Below are positions 1 to 7,074 of a DNA stretch of 64,000 nucleotides, piece by piece; position 1 is the first letter of the stretch, and the number at the start of each line of letters is the position of its first letter. Source of the DNA: Streptomyces durmitorensis (GTDB taxonomy: Bacteria > Actinomycetota > Actinomycetes > Streptomycetales > Streptomycetaceae); the NCBI RefSeq assembly GCF_023498005.1, contig NZ_CP097289.1:4650001-4714000 (forward strand), read 5' to 3'. Position numbers and translations under genes: made by a program. The notes beneath the pieces are model-generated. The model had not been told where the DNA came from. It ran no database searches and saw only the letters and a program-made list of their open reading frames with translations.

Positions 1-159
1 CGGAGCCGACCAGCCGTGCGGCATGGGGACAGCCCTGTACTCCCAGGCCTGCGGTCAGCCGTGCGTCGTAATCGGAGCAAACTCGGCTACTTCATAGGCC
101 GGTCTGAAACCCCGACCGGGGAGAGCAGCCCGCCTCCCACACGCCAATCCTGCCCATGA
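1..159 (+). pseudogene. Possible C-terminal tail of a third LuxR-type paralogue (partial at window edge)
   Basis: The frame is open from base 1 to TGA at 157-159. Around bases 76-108 it reads SKLGYFIGRSE, which resembles the conserved tail of the next two genes (RAQLGYRIGQSG and RAQLGYLISQSG). The residues before it do not clearly match the HTH, so this may be a decayed copy, the end of a diverged intact gene starting to the left, or chance. Sequence left of the window would decide. Confidence 0.3.
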
Positions 160-215
160 CGCAACTGCCCCTGCATAGAATCACGTCGCTTCAACCGAGC
201 GGGAGGGAGCACAGC

Positions 216-1190
216 ATGTCCGTCGAGCACATACCGCACGGCGTCGAGCAACTCTGCGAGCAAGGTTCGGCCGCATACATCCGAGCGTTGAGCGAAGGCC
301 GGATCCGAAGCGAAGACGTCGCACAGGCGCCCTGCCTCGTCGACTTCGGCTTGCTCCATCCGGACATCAGCGACATGCAGTGGCTGCACCCCACTGCCCC
401 TGCCGTCGCTCTCCCCCGGCTCCTTCGCGTCATCGAGGACCACATCACGGACCAGCGCCAGCGGGAGGAACGTCTCACTGCGGCCTTCGAGCCACTCATG
501 GCCCTCGACCCCCGGCTGTCCACCGCCTCGGACAATCCCGCGATCACTGTTCTCGACGGCCTCGAACGCATCAATGCGGCCATCGACCAGGCCATCTCCG
601 ACACGCAGGAGGAGTTCCTCGCCGTCCAGCCCGGAGGCACCCGCCCACCAGAGACCTTGGCCGACGCATTCGCCCGCGACCAGGCACTGCTGAGCCGCGG
701 CTGTCGCATGCGAACTCTCTATCAGCACACGACCCGTCACTCCCTCCCTGTTCTCGCCTACCTCGAGCGACTCGAAGGCGATGCCGAAGCCCGCACCCTC
801 GACGAGGTCACGGAGCGCCTCTTCGTCTTCGACCGGACCGTGGCCTTCATTCCAGCGAGCAAGGACCGCAGCCTCGCCCTCGAACTGCGCCACCCCGCCG
901 TTGTCGAGTACCTCGCCACCACCTTCGATCGCCTGTGGCGCCTGGCCACGCCCATGTGGCCGCAGTCAGCCCCCCAGCCTGCGGACGACGGCGTTACCGC
1001 CCGCCAGCGCGCCATCGCTGCCCTCCTCGTCGAGGGCCACACCGACTCCGAGGTCGCCGCAAGCCTCGGCATGAACGTCCGCACCGCCCGCGTACACATC
1101 GCCAAACTCGCCGTCGGCGTCGGCAGTCACAGCCGGGCTCAACTCGGCTATCGCATTGGTCAGTCAGGAATCCTCGACCAGAAGCGCTAG
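216..1190 (+). CDS. LuxR-type HTH regulator with N-terminal sensor region (copy 1)
   Basis: A 324-residue putative DNA-binding transcription factor. The last ~65 residues (VTARQRAIAALLVEGHTDSE onward) are a LuxR/GerE-type helix-turn-helix; the recognition-helix stretch is MNVRTARVHIAKL. The N-terminal ~250 residues contain a CRMRTLYQHTTRHS segment followed by TLDEVTERLFVFDR. That arrangement occurs in actinobacterial TrmB/LuxR-like regulators with a phospholipase-D-like sensor fold (family knowledge; fold not proven here). I chose ATG 216 because GGGAGGGAGC lies just upstream and because it gives exactly the 324-residue length of the neighbouring paralogue. An in-frame ATG at 156 has weaker support. 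The gene lies 39 bp before its paralogue and upstream of the peptide/ABC genes, so local regulation of that locus is likely but inferred. Confidence 0.88.
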   Translation: MSVEHIPHGVEQLCEQGSAAYIRALSEGRIRSEDVAQAPCLVDFGLLHPDISDMQWLHPTAPAVALPRLLRVIEDHITDQRQREERLTAAFEPLMALDPRLSTASDNPAITVLDGLERINAAIDQAISDTQEEFLAVQPGGTRPPETLADAFARDQALLSRGCRMRTLYQHTTRHSLPVLAYLERLEGDAEARTLDEVTERLFVFDRTVAFIPASKDRSLALELRHPAVVEYLATTFDRLWRLATPMWPQSAPQPADDGVTARQRAIAALLVEGHTDSEVAASLGMNVRTARVHIAKLAVGVGSHSRAQLGYRIGQSGILDQKR

Positions 1191-1229
1191 GAGACCGCGC
1201 TTCACCTGAGAAGCAGTGGGGAGGCCGAG

Positions 1230-2204
1230 ATGGCCGCAGGGCATCACGCACACGAAAGCGACGAACTGTGCCAAGCCGGCATGGAGGCGTACACCCGCGC
1301 CCTGCGCGCAGGCCGAATTCACACTCGTGAGGTCGATCCGACCCCCTGCCTCGTTCGCTTCGGCCTCCTGCGCCCCGACTGCGACGACACGCAATGGCTA
1401 CGCCCTGTATCACCGGCCGTCGCGCTCCCTCGGCTTCTTGTGGGTGTCGAGGACGGCATCGCACATCAGCGTCGTCGCAAAGCGCAGTTGGCCGTCGAAT
1501 TCGACCAGCTGATGTCACTGGCCCCCAGCCGCTCCCGCGCCTCAAGTGCTTCTGGAATCTCCGTGTTGCAGGGGATGCCGCTCATCGAAGAAGCCATCGA
1601 CCGAGCAACAGCGGCCACCATTGAAGAGATCCGCATCATCCAGCCGGGAGGGCAGAGGCTCCCCAGGCACTTGGCCGACTCGCGGCCTGTTGAGCAAGGG
1701 TTCCTCAGGCGGGGCGGCCGCATGCGTACGCTTTATCAGCACACGACCCGCCACTCACTGGCAACTCTCGCCCACTACGAGCATTTGCAAGGCAACGTCG
1801 AGGTGCGCACTCTGGACGAGCTCCCACAGCGCCTCTTCATCTTCGATCAGCGCTCGGCCATGATTCCGACGCGGGAAGCTCGCGACATAGCCATCGAATT
1901 GAGCCATCCGGCACTCGTCGCCCATCTCACCGCAGGGTATGAACTTCTCTGGCGCAAGGCGACTCCCATGTACCCGGTCCCCGTGCCACTGCCCGCACAG
2001 GACGGCGTCACCGTACGCCAACGAGCAATCGCCGGCCTCCTGATCGAAGGCCACACCGACTCCGAGATCGCCACCCGCCTCGGCATGAACGTCCGCACCG
2101 CCCGCGTACACATCGCCAAACTCGCTTCCTCCCTCGGCAGCCAGAGCCGCGCCCAACTCGGCTATCTCATAAGCCAGTCGGGGATCCTGGAATCGGACGC
2201 CTGA
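1230..2204 (+). CDS. LuxR-type HTH regulator with N-terminal sensor region (copy 2)
   Basis: 324 residues, the same length and architecture as the preceding gene. The sensor-region block MRTLYQHTTRHS is identical, as is HIEGHTDSE-type sequence and the MNVRTARVHIAKL recognition region; the segments between are clearly diverged. It is therefore an older tandem duplicate rather than a fresh copy. GGGGAGG lies 5 bp before ATG 1230. A short hairpin with a T tract follows the stop, which separates the regulators from the peptide gene. Two regulators may respond to different ligands or form heterodimers (inference). Confidence 0.88.
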   Translation: MAAGHHAHESDELCQAGMEAYTRALRAGRIHTREVDPTPCLVRFGLLRPDCDDTQWLRPVSPAVALPRLLVGVEDGIAHQRRRKAQLAVEFDQLMSLAPSRSRASSASGISVLQGMPLIEEAIDRATAATIEEIRIIQPGGQRLPRHLADSRPVEQGFLRRGGRMRTLYQHTTRHSLATLAHYEHLQGNVEVRTLDELPQRLFIFDQRSAMIPTREARDIAIELSHPALVAHLTAGYELLWRKATPMYPVPVPLPAQDGVTVRQRAIAGLLIEGHTDSEIATRLGMNVRTARVHIAKLASSLGSQSRAQLGYLISQSGILESDA

Positions 2205-2234
2205 GTCCACGGGAGCGCTCACCCATGCACGAAT

Positions 2235-2253
2235 AGGTGCTCCTGCACCTTTT
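2235..2253 (+). terminator. Short intrinsic terminator after the twin regulators
   Basis: Six-bp stem AGGTGC/GCACCT with a TCCT loop followed by TTTT, about 30 bp past the second LuxR stop. It is small, so termination may be partial and some read-through into the peptide gene is possible. Confidence 0.5.
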
Positions 2254-2413
2254 GCCCCTGCCTCAGCAGGGTGCACTGCAACAAGATGACGCTGGCGGCA
2301 CACCCCCAGCCGCACCAAAGTGAATGTCGGCGGAGCAAGCCCGGTTCGGGCCGATCCGTCGGCGATCAGTCCTGTCGAACGTCCTGGGGCAGGGCCTCGC
2401 TTCCCTTTGAGTC

Positions 2414-2447
2414 GTCCCGGTCGGCTGCCCCTGTATTCGGCCGGGAC
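2414..2447 (+). promoter_or_regulatory. Leader hairpin upstream of the secreted peptide gene
   Basis: The 322-bp spacer 2205-2526 holds no gene. Within it GTCCCGG pairs with CCGGGAC, extended by a G-T wobble and two further pairs, giving a ~10-bp stem with a 14-nt loop, 80 bp before the peptide start. Between hairpin and gene the DNA becomes locally AT-rich (2488-2516), where a promoter or an accessible leader could lie. No convincing -35/-10 pair was found. Attenuation or RNA stability is inferred. Confidence 0.35.
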
Positions 2448-2526
2448 GTCTCTCACTGCACCTGCCGTAACTCACGACTGGGTGCGAATAATTTGCTCAT
2501 CCAGCGTCATATTCCCAGGGGGGGAA

Positions 2527-2736
2527 ATGAAGAATCTTTCTCTTGCAAACCGAATAATGGCCACCAAGGCCGCGAAGGGTGCTGTCGTGGCGGCTCTGGC
2601 GGCTACGGCCATCGGGCTGACGGCTCCGATGTCGAGCGCCTCCAACGAGAGCTCGTGGGATGCCGGCTGCCGGGGGTACTGGTACTCAACCGCCGGTCAC
2701 GGGTACTGCAACGACGCAAACACGTGGCTCTCGTAG
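2527..2736 (+). CDS. Small secreted two-cysteine peptide (precursor)
   Basis: A 69-residue precursor. Residues 1-38 form a typical Sec signal: basic start with MATKAAKG, hydrophobic core VVAALAATAIGL, and likely cleavage after S-S-A38. The predicted mature peptide is 31 residues, rich in Trp/Tyr/Gly/Ser, with Cys48 and Cys61 able to form one disulfide around CRGYWYSTAGHGYC. An AGGGGGGG ribosome site precedes ATG 2527; longer upstream in-frame starts lack this and would bury the signal sequence. The next gene, an ABC ATPase, starts 73 bp downstream. Size and setting fit a bacteriocin-like toxin, a signalling peptide or a small structural peptide. I do not recognise the family. It is not a clear lactococcin-972 member, although those are also Trp/Tyr-rich and paired with membrane proteins. 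Confidence 0.75.
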   Translation: MKNLSLANRIMATKAAKGAVVAALAATAIGLTAPMSSASNESSWDAGCRGYWYSTAGHGYCNDANTWLS

Positions 2737-2809
2737 GTGTCGTACTTACCCCTGTAGCCGTCGCGCAGCCTGTCGTAGTGGCCCACCCCGCATTTTGGGA
2801 ATTCTATCT

Positions 2810-3586
2810 ATGACGACTCATCCCGTCGCCCGACTGACGGCCCTCACACAGGGGTACGGCGGCCGACGCATCATCGAGGATCTCGACCTGTCCATCCAGC
2901 CAGGCGTCACCGGACTGCTGGGTCCCAACGGGGCGGGAAAGACCACTCTGTTCCGTACGCTCGCCACGATCGCGCCCCCGCAGAGCGGAAGCCTTGAGCT
3001 GTTCGGCGAGGCCGTCGCCGGCGAACGGGATGTCCGGCAGGTCAGGCCTCGGATCGGCTACCTCCCGCAGGACTTCGGCTACTACCCGGCGTTCTCCGTC
3101 ACCGATTTCGTCCGCTACTGCGCCTGGTTGCGTGAAGTCCCCTCCAAGGAGGCCGAGTCGGCGACCGAGCAGGCACTGGCTGCCGTCGGACTCACCGACC
3201 GGGGCCGCGACCGCATGAAGACGCTCTCCGGCGGCATGCTGCGTCGTGCCGGGATCGCCGCGGCCATCGTCGGCTCCCCTTCCCTGCTCCTGCTCGACGA
3301 GCCCACCGTCGGCCTCGACCCCGCCCAGCGCCTCGACTTCCGTGACCTCATCCGTTCCCTCGCCCGCGCCGGGGCCGCCGTTGTGCTCAGTACGCACCTG
3401 GTGGAGGACGTGGGCGCTGCTTGCGACGCCGTCCTCGTGCTCAGCGACGGCCAGGTGGTCCACAGCGGAACGCCGCAGGAATTGGCGGCACTGTCCACAC
3501 CGAAAGCTCCGGGAGACAGTCCGCTGGAGCGCGGCTACATGGCTGTTCTCGGCGGCCGCGGGACCACCGAGGGAGCCGCATGCTGA
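2810..3586 (+). CDS. ABC transporter ATP-binding protein
   Basis: 258 residues of a single-domain ABC ATPase. Visible motifs: Walker [10 protein letters not shown] (~residues 38-46), signature LSGGM (~137), Walker B LLLLDEPTVGLD (~158-169), and switch histidine in LSTHLVED. It resembles the ATPases of ABC-2/DrrA-type exporters and should energise the two membrane proteins encoded next. ATG 2810 is used because GGGA lies 9 bp upstream and the protein then begins as family members do; a longer frame runs back across the peptide gene. Its stop overlaps the permease start (ATGCTGA), which indicates translational coupling. Likely cargo is the upstream peptide or a related molecule (inference from position). 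Confidence 0.93.
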   Translation: MTTHPVARLTALTQGYGGRRIIEDLDLSIQPGVTGLLGPNGAGKTTLFRTLATIAPPQSGSLELFGEAVAGERDVRQVRPRIGYLPQDFGYYPAFSVTDFVRYCAWLREVPSKEAESATEQALAAVGLTDRGRDRMKTLSGGMLRRAGIAAAIVGSPSLLLLDEPTVGLDPAQRLDFRDLIRSLARAGAAVVLSTHLVEDVGAACDAVLVLSDGQVVHSGTPQELAALSTPKAPGDSPLERGYMAVLGGRGTTEGAAC

Positions 3587-4884
3587 ACGCCTACCGCATC
3601 GAGCTGCGACGCTCTCCCCTGCTCACCGCGTTCCCCGTGATGATCGCCGTGGACCTGCTGGTGCTCTTCGGACGGTCCCGGTACTGGATCGGCGTATGGC
3701 CCGAGGCAAGCGTGGCGGCACAGATCGTCACGCTCTTCCTGGGGCCCGTCCTCGCCGGAGTCTCCGCCTGGCAGGCCGGACGTTCCTCCCGGGCGGGGAT
3801 GCCCGAGTTCCTTCTCGCGGCTGCCCGGCCGGGCTGGCGGATCGAGGCCGTGCGGCTCGCCGCCACCCTCACGCTCGGATTCCTCGCGTACGGGATCGGG
3901 TGCCTCACCGCCGCGGCCGTCTCTCTCGGCGATGCGGGACCGGGCTTCCTGTGGCCGTCCTACCTGCTGCTCGGCGCCTCGACCCTGATCATTTTCGCGT
4001 CCGTGGGACATCTGGCCGGCCGCTGGTGGCCCTCGGCCGCGTTCACACCCGTCGTCTGCGCGCTGGGCTGCTTCATCAGCATGCTGTCCCTGCCGTTCAA
4101 GTTCAACGTGCTCGCGGGGCCGCCGGACACCTACATGCGCCCGCTGCCCGTCGCCCTTCGGCTGCTCTGCGCCCTCGCCCTCGCCACACTGGCGGTGACG
4201 GCACCGCCGCTGCGGAGGAAGAACGCCGGGCGCCAGATTCCGCGTCGAGAACTGCCACGGCACGTACGCGGAGTTGCCGTCGGGTCGGTGGTCCTTGCCC
4301 TCACCGCATTGGCCGCGGCACCGGCAGCCGGCGAACTGCGCGTCGAGCGTCCGGCTACGGCGACGACGCCGCTGTGCGACCGCGCCGATGAGAACTCCCC
4401 ACGGGTGTGCGTCTGGCCCGAGCACCGGAAGTACCTGCCAGAGCTGACCCGGATGGCCCAGCTCCTCGAGCAGGCCGACCAGCCCTGGATCCAAGTACCC
4501 GCCGAGTTCCATGAGTTCGGGCTCCGGCGAACCGACCTGGGCGACCGAGGCTTCGACATCGCCGAAGGGCACGTACGCACCGCGGCCATCGCCATGGCCG
4601 ACCAGGTGTTCACCGAGTCGTTCGGCCGGTGCCGCCCGCCCCAGGACGAGCGCCGTGCGTGGCAGGCGATGGACAACATCCACCTGTGGCTCGAATACGA
4701 GGCCATGGGGCAGGACCCGGCCGTCGCCGACGAAGGACTCCACGTCGAAGGAGTCACCACCGCCCAGCGCGACGCGGCCAAGGCTGCGCGGATGCCCGAT
4801 GCCGAACAGCGGAAATGGGTCGAACAGGAGCGCGGACAAGTAATGGGGGAAGGCTCTTGGTGCAGGCCTGATGAACGGCGCTGA
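3580..4884 (+). CDS. ABC permease-like membrane protein with C-terminal extracytoplasmic domain
   Basis: 434 residues. About seven hydrophobic segments lie between residues ~12 and ~250 (for example near 12-30, 46-64, 90-112, 124-146, 150-168, 187-207, 232-250). A soluble tail of ~180 residues then carries four cysteines (LCDRADE, RVCVWPEH, GRCRPP, SWCRPD). An odd number of membrane spans with the N-terminus inside would place this tail outside the membrane, where the cysteines could be oxidised. Its family is not recognised. It overlaps the ATPase by 7 bp and the next gene by 14 bp, so the three form one unit. Possible roles are export, processing or immunity for the upstream peptide; none is proven. 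Confidence 0.82.
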   Translation: MLNAYRIELRRSPLLTAFPVMIAVDLLVLFGRSRYWIGVWPEASVAAQIVTLFLGPVLAGVSAWQAGRSSRAGMPEFLLAAARPGWRIEAVRLAATLTLGFLAYGIGCLTAAAVSLGDAGPGFLWPSYLLLGASTLIIFASVGHLAGRWWPSAAFTPVVCALGCFISMLSLPFKFNVLAGPPDTYMRPLPVALRLLCALALATLAVTAPPLRRKNAGRQIPRRELPRHVRGVAVGSVVLALTALAAAPAAGELRVERPATATTPLCDRADENSPRVCVWPEHRKYLPELTRMAQLLEQADQPWIQVPAEFHEFGLRRTDLGDRGFDIAEGHVRTAAIAMADQVFTESFGRCRPPQDERRAWQAMDNIHLWLEYEAMGQDPAVADEGLHVEGVTTAQRDAAKAARMPDAEQRKWVEQERGQVMGEGSWCRPDERR

Positions 4885-5485
4885 TCTGCTCCGCTACGCA
4901 CGAGTCCACCGAGGCGCCGCAGTCCTCGCCGGCACCGCGGTCGTCGCCCTGCTGTCGGCGTTCTTCGGTGGCACCGACATCGCGCTTCCCTCCATCGGCA
5001 GCGGAGGAGTCACCACAGGCGTGCCCTACCGGCAGGAGCTTCCGCTTCTGACGGCGGTCTTCCTCTCCGCCGCTCTCGACGGGCCCATGGCGGCACACGA
5101 CGCGATGGGCGCATCCACGATGCACCGGTTGCGCGTCGCGTACTGCACCGCGCTGACCGTCACCGTGTGCGCCTTCTCGTTCGGCGCAGAGGCTCTCGCC
5201 AACGGTCCCGCATCCGGGATCGTCTTCGTCCGGTCCACCGTGATCTGGCTGGGCCTCGCCCTGCTGTCCGCCGGTTTCCTTGGGCAGCAACTCAGCTGGG
5301 CCGTCCCTCTGGCCTCGGTCCTCTTTCTGGTCTGGTATCCCCTCAACTGGTGGGACTGGACGGCCAACCCGGCCACCGACCTCTTCAGCTGGGCCGTTGC
5401 CGCCGTTGCCCTGGCTCTCGGCGTCACCGCGACCGCAGCGACTCCCTGGCGACGGAAAGCCTGCTCTCCGGCCGTGAAGCGCTGA
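4871..5485 (+). CDS. Second ABC-system membrane protein
   Basis: 204 residues with about six hydrophobic segments (for example near 14-32, 56-70, 90-108, 120-138, 141-160, 172-191) and no soluble domain. It starts inside the previous gene (14-bp overlap) and ends 21 bp before a convergent gene, closing the unit. Most likely it is the second permease subunit of the ATPase at 2810. The alternative is an immunity protein that happens to be co-transcribed. No family was recognised. Confidence 0.78.
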   Translation: MNGADLLRYARVHRGAAVLAGTAVVALLSAFFGGTDIALPSIGSGGVTTGVPYRQELPLLTAVFLSAALDGPMAAHDAMGASTMHRLRVAYCTALTVTVCAFSFGAEALANGPASGIVFVRSTVIWLGLALLSAGFLGQQLSWAVPLASVLFLVWYPLNWWDWTANPATDLFSWAVAAVALALGVTATAATPWRRKACSPAVKR

Positions 5486-5506
5486 GCCGCCCCGGACCGC
5501 CGTCCG

Positions 5507-6019
5507 TCAGGACGACGCGCCCCGCCCCCGCGCGAACCGGTGATGCAATTCCCTTACTTCCTCCGTCAGTTCAGGAGCAGGCCCCGCCACCCTCACCCCC
5601 GGTGCGACCTCCCCGATCGGGAGTGCGGTGACCGGGGACGGTGGGGCGTTCAGTTCCTTCAGCCATGACGTCAGTTGCGCCGACGACGCCGCGTACACGA
5701 TGCGGCCCAGGCCCACCCAGGCGTGCGCCGCCGAGCACATGGGGCAGTGTTCGCCCGAGGTGTAGACCGTGGCGCCCGCCCGTTCCCCGGGCGGCAGGTG
5801 CTCCGCCGACCAGCGGGCCAGTTCGAACTCGGGGTGGCGGGTGTGGTCTCCGCCCGCCACTCGGTTGCGGTCCTCCCTGAGGACCTTGCCGTCCGCCGAC
5901 ACCAGGAGCGAGCCGAAGGGTTCGTCGCCCGCGTCCAGGGCCGCTCTCGCCAGCTCCACACAGCGGCGCAGGTGCGTCAGGTCCGTCTCCGTCGGCGGGC
6001 TCACGGGAGAGCTGGGCAT
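5507..6019 (-). CDS. Nucleoside deaminase (CDA-fold, zinc-dependent)
   Basis: 170 residues of the cytidine/guanine/tRNA-adenosine deaminase superfamily. The zinc-site motifs are HPE (in RHPEFELA) and EHCPMC, corresponding to the family's H[AP]E and PCxxC. The substrate cannot be assigned from sequence; guanine, cytosine and nucleosides are all possible. The Pro before the first Cys is replaced by His, which I believe is shared by a streptomycete subgroup. ATG 6019 overlaps the upstream gene's TGA by one base (TGATG), so translation is coupled; an in-frame GTG at 6034 is less likely. Confidence 0.85.
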   Translation of the reverse strand: MPSSPVSPPTETDLTHLRRCVELARAALDAGDEPFGSLLVSADGKVLREDRNRVAGGDHTRHPEFELARWSAEHLPPGERAGATVYTSGEHCPMCSAAHAWVGLGRIVYAASSAQLTSWLKELNAPPSPVTALPIGEVAPGVRVAGPAPELTEEVRELHHRFARGRGASS

Positions 6020-6522
6020 CAGGACTCCGTCCACGTTCGCAGTAGTTCCTCGCGGTCCGCCGCCCTCGGCGTCCCGCCCTCATGGCTCCTGCCCCACTCC
6101 GCCATCGCCGCCAGGGTGGTCAGCAGCGTGCCCGCGCCCTGCGTCAGGCGGGACAAGAGCTCGCGGGAGAGGTCGTACTCCGTCTGTGAGTACCCCGTCG
6201 CGGCCGCCGTGTACACCGTCAGGTCCGTGTCGCCGTCGGCGTCCGAGACCCGCAGCGTCATCGTCGGCGCCTCGTCGCCCCCTCCGAGGCCCACCGTCAG
6301 GGCCATGTCCACGAGCACGCCCACGTTGCGCTTGAGGGACTTCACGGGGACGTCCTGGGCCGCCAGCGCGTGGACGTCCTCCCAGGGCCACATGCCCGGC
6401 TGCTTGTCGCCCAGGGCCACCACGCCCTCCGGCGTCAGCCGCACCCCCGCCGCGAGGCCCGACGGCTTCGCGCCCACGTACACGTCGCCCTCGGCGATCC
6501 AGAACAGTCCCACCATGGCCAT
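6019..6522 (-). CDS. Conserved hypothetical protein, coupled to the deaminase
   Basis: 167 residues, no signal peptide and no transmembrane segment. It starts MAMVGLFWIAEGDVYVG and has a beta-rich N-terminal half, then a helical C-terminal half ending LLRTWTES. GGGGGAAG lies 9-10 bp before ATG 6522; an in-frame TTG at 6546 is rejected on that basis. I do not recognise the family. The TGATG junction with the deaminase suggests a shared function or stoichiometry. Confidence 0.72.
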   Translation of the reverse strand: MAMVGLFWIAEGDVYVGAKPSGLAAGVRLTPEGVVALGDKQPGMWPWEDVHALAAQDVPVKSLKRNVGVLVDMALTVGLGGGDEAPTMTLRVSDADGDTDLTVYTAAATGYSQTEYDLSRELLSRLTQGAGTLLTTLAAMAEWGRSHEGGTPRAADREELLRTWTES

Positions 6523-6577
6523 GGAATTCCACTTCCCCCGCGACAATCACTTCTGGTCGACCACCGCAACGCGCGAA

Positions 6578-6607
6578 GGGGCCGGGAGGTTCCCACCTCC
6601 CGGCCCC
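6578..6607 (-). terminator. Terminator of the dnaK operon
   Basis: A perfect 13-bp GC-rich stem (GGGGCCGGGAGGT and its complement) with a TCCC-type loop lies 20 bp past the hspR stop. The minus strand continues with only a short TT, so this is a strong hairpin with a weak U tract. Confidence 0.7.
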
Positions 6608-6626
6608 GACACACGCTGCGTACGAA

Positions 6627-7073
6627 CTACTCCGCCGCCCTCTTGGGGCGCCACACCACCAGCGCGCTCGCCTGCTGCACGTCCTGGTAGGGCACCAGGT
6701 CGCGGCGGTACGACGCGTGCACCGCCGCCTCGCGCTGCTGCATCGCCGCGGCCGCGCCCTCCACCGCCGACGACAGCTCCGCCACCCTCGACTGGAGCGC
6801 CGCCACTTGGTTCTCGAGCTCGATGATGCGCTTGATGCCCGCGAGGTTGATGCCCTCTTCCTGCGACAGCTGCTGCACCGTGCGGAGCAGGTCGATGTCG
6901 CGGGCCGAATACCGGCGGCCCCGGCCCGGTGTGCGGTCCGGGGAGACCAGGCCCAGGCGGTCGTACTGGCGCAGGGTCTGCGGGTGGAGTCCGCTCAGCT
7001 GGGCGGCCACCGAGATGACGTAGACCGGCGTCTCGTCGGTCAGTTGGTACGGATTTCGACGACGGCCGTCCAT
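6627..7073 (-). CDS. hspR: Heat-shock repressor HspR (MerR family)
   Basis: 148 residues. An N-terminal MerR-type winged helix (VISVAAQLSGLHPQTLRQYDRLGLVSPDRTPG split over residues ~18-50, with RRYSARDIDLL after it) is followed by a coiled coil (ENQVAALQSRVAELSSAV). HspR represses the dnaK operon by binding HAIR inverted repeats, using DnaK as co-repressor (established for Streptomyces). It is last in dnaK-grpE-dnaJ-hspR, one base after the dnaJ stop, so it is autoregulated through the promoter at ~10940-10990, where HAIR-like sequences are present. Confidence 0.96.
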   Translation of the reverse strand: MDGRRRNPYQLTDETPVYVISVAAQLSGLHPQTLRQYDRLGLVSPDRTPGRGRRYSARDIDLLRTVQQLSQEEGINLAGIKRIIELENQVAALQSRVAELSSAVEGAAAAMQQREAAVHASYRRDLVPYQDVQQASALVVWRPKRAAE

Positions 7074-7074
7074 C

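Noticed and set aside
2527..2736. Assignment of the secreted peptide to the lactococcin-972 family
   Set aside because: Similar setting and Trp/Tyr content, but I see no matching conserved motif, and two cysteines are not typical of that family.
4871..5485. Lanthipeptide or lasso-peptide biosynthesis genes near the peptide locus
   Set aside because: No cyclase, dehydratase, B1/B2 protease or modifying enzyme is encoded between 1 and 5485.
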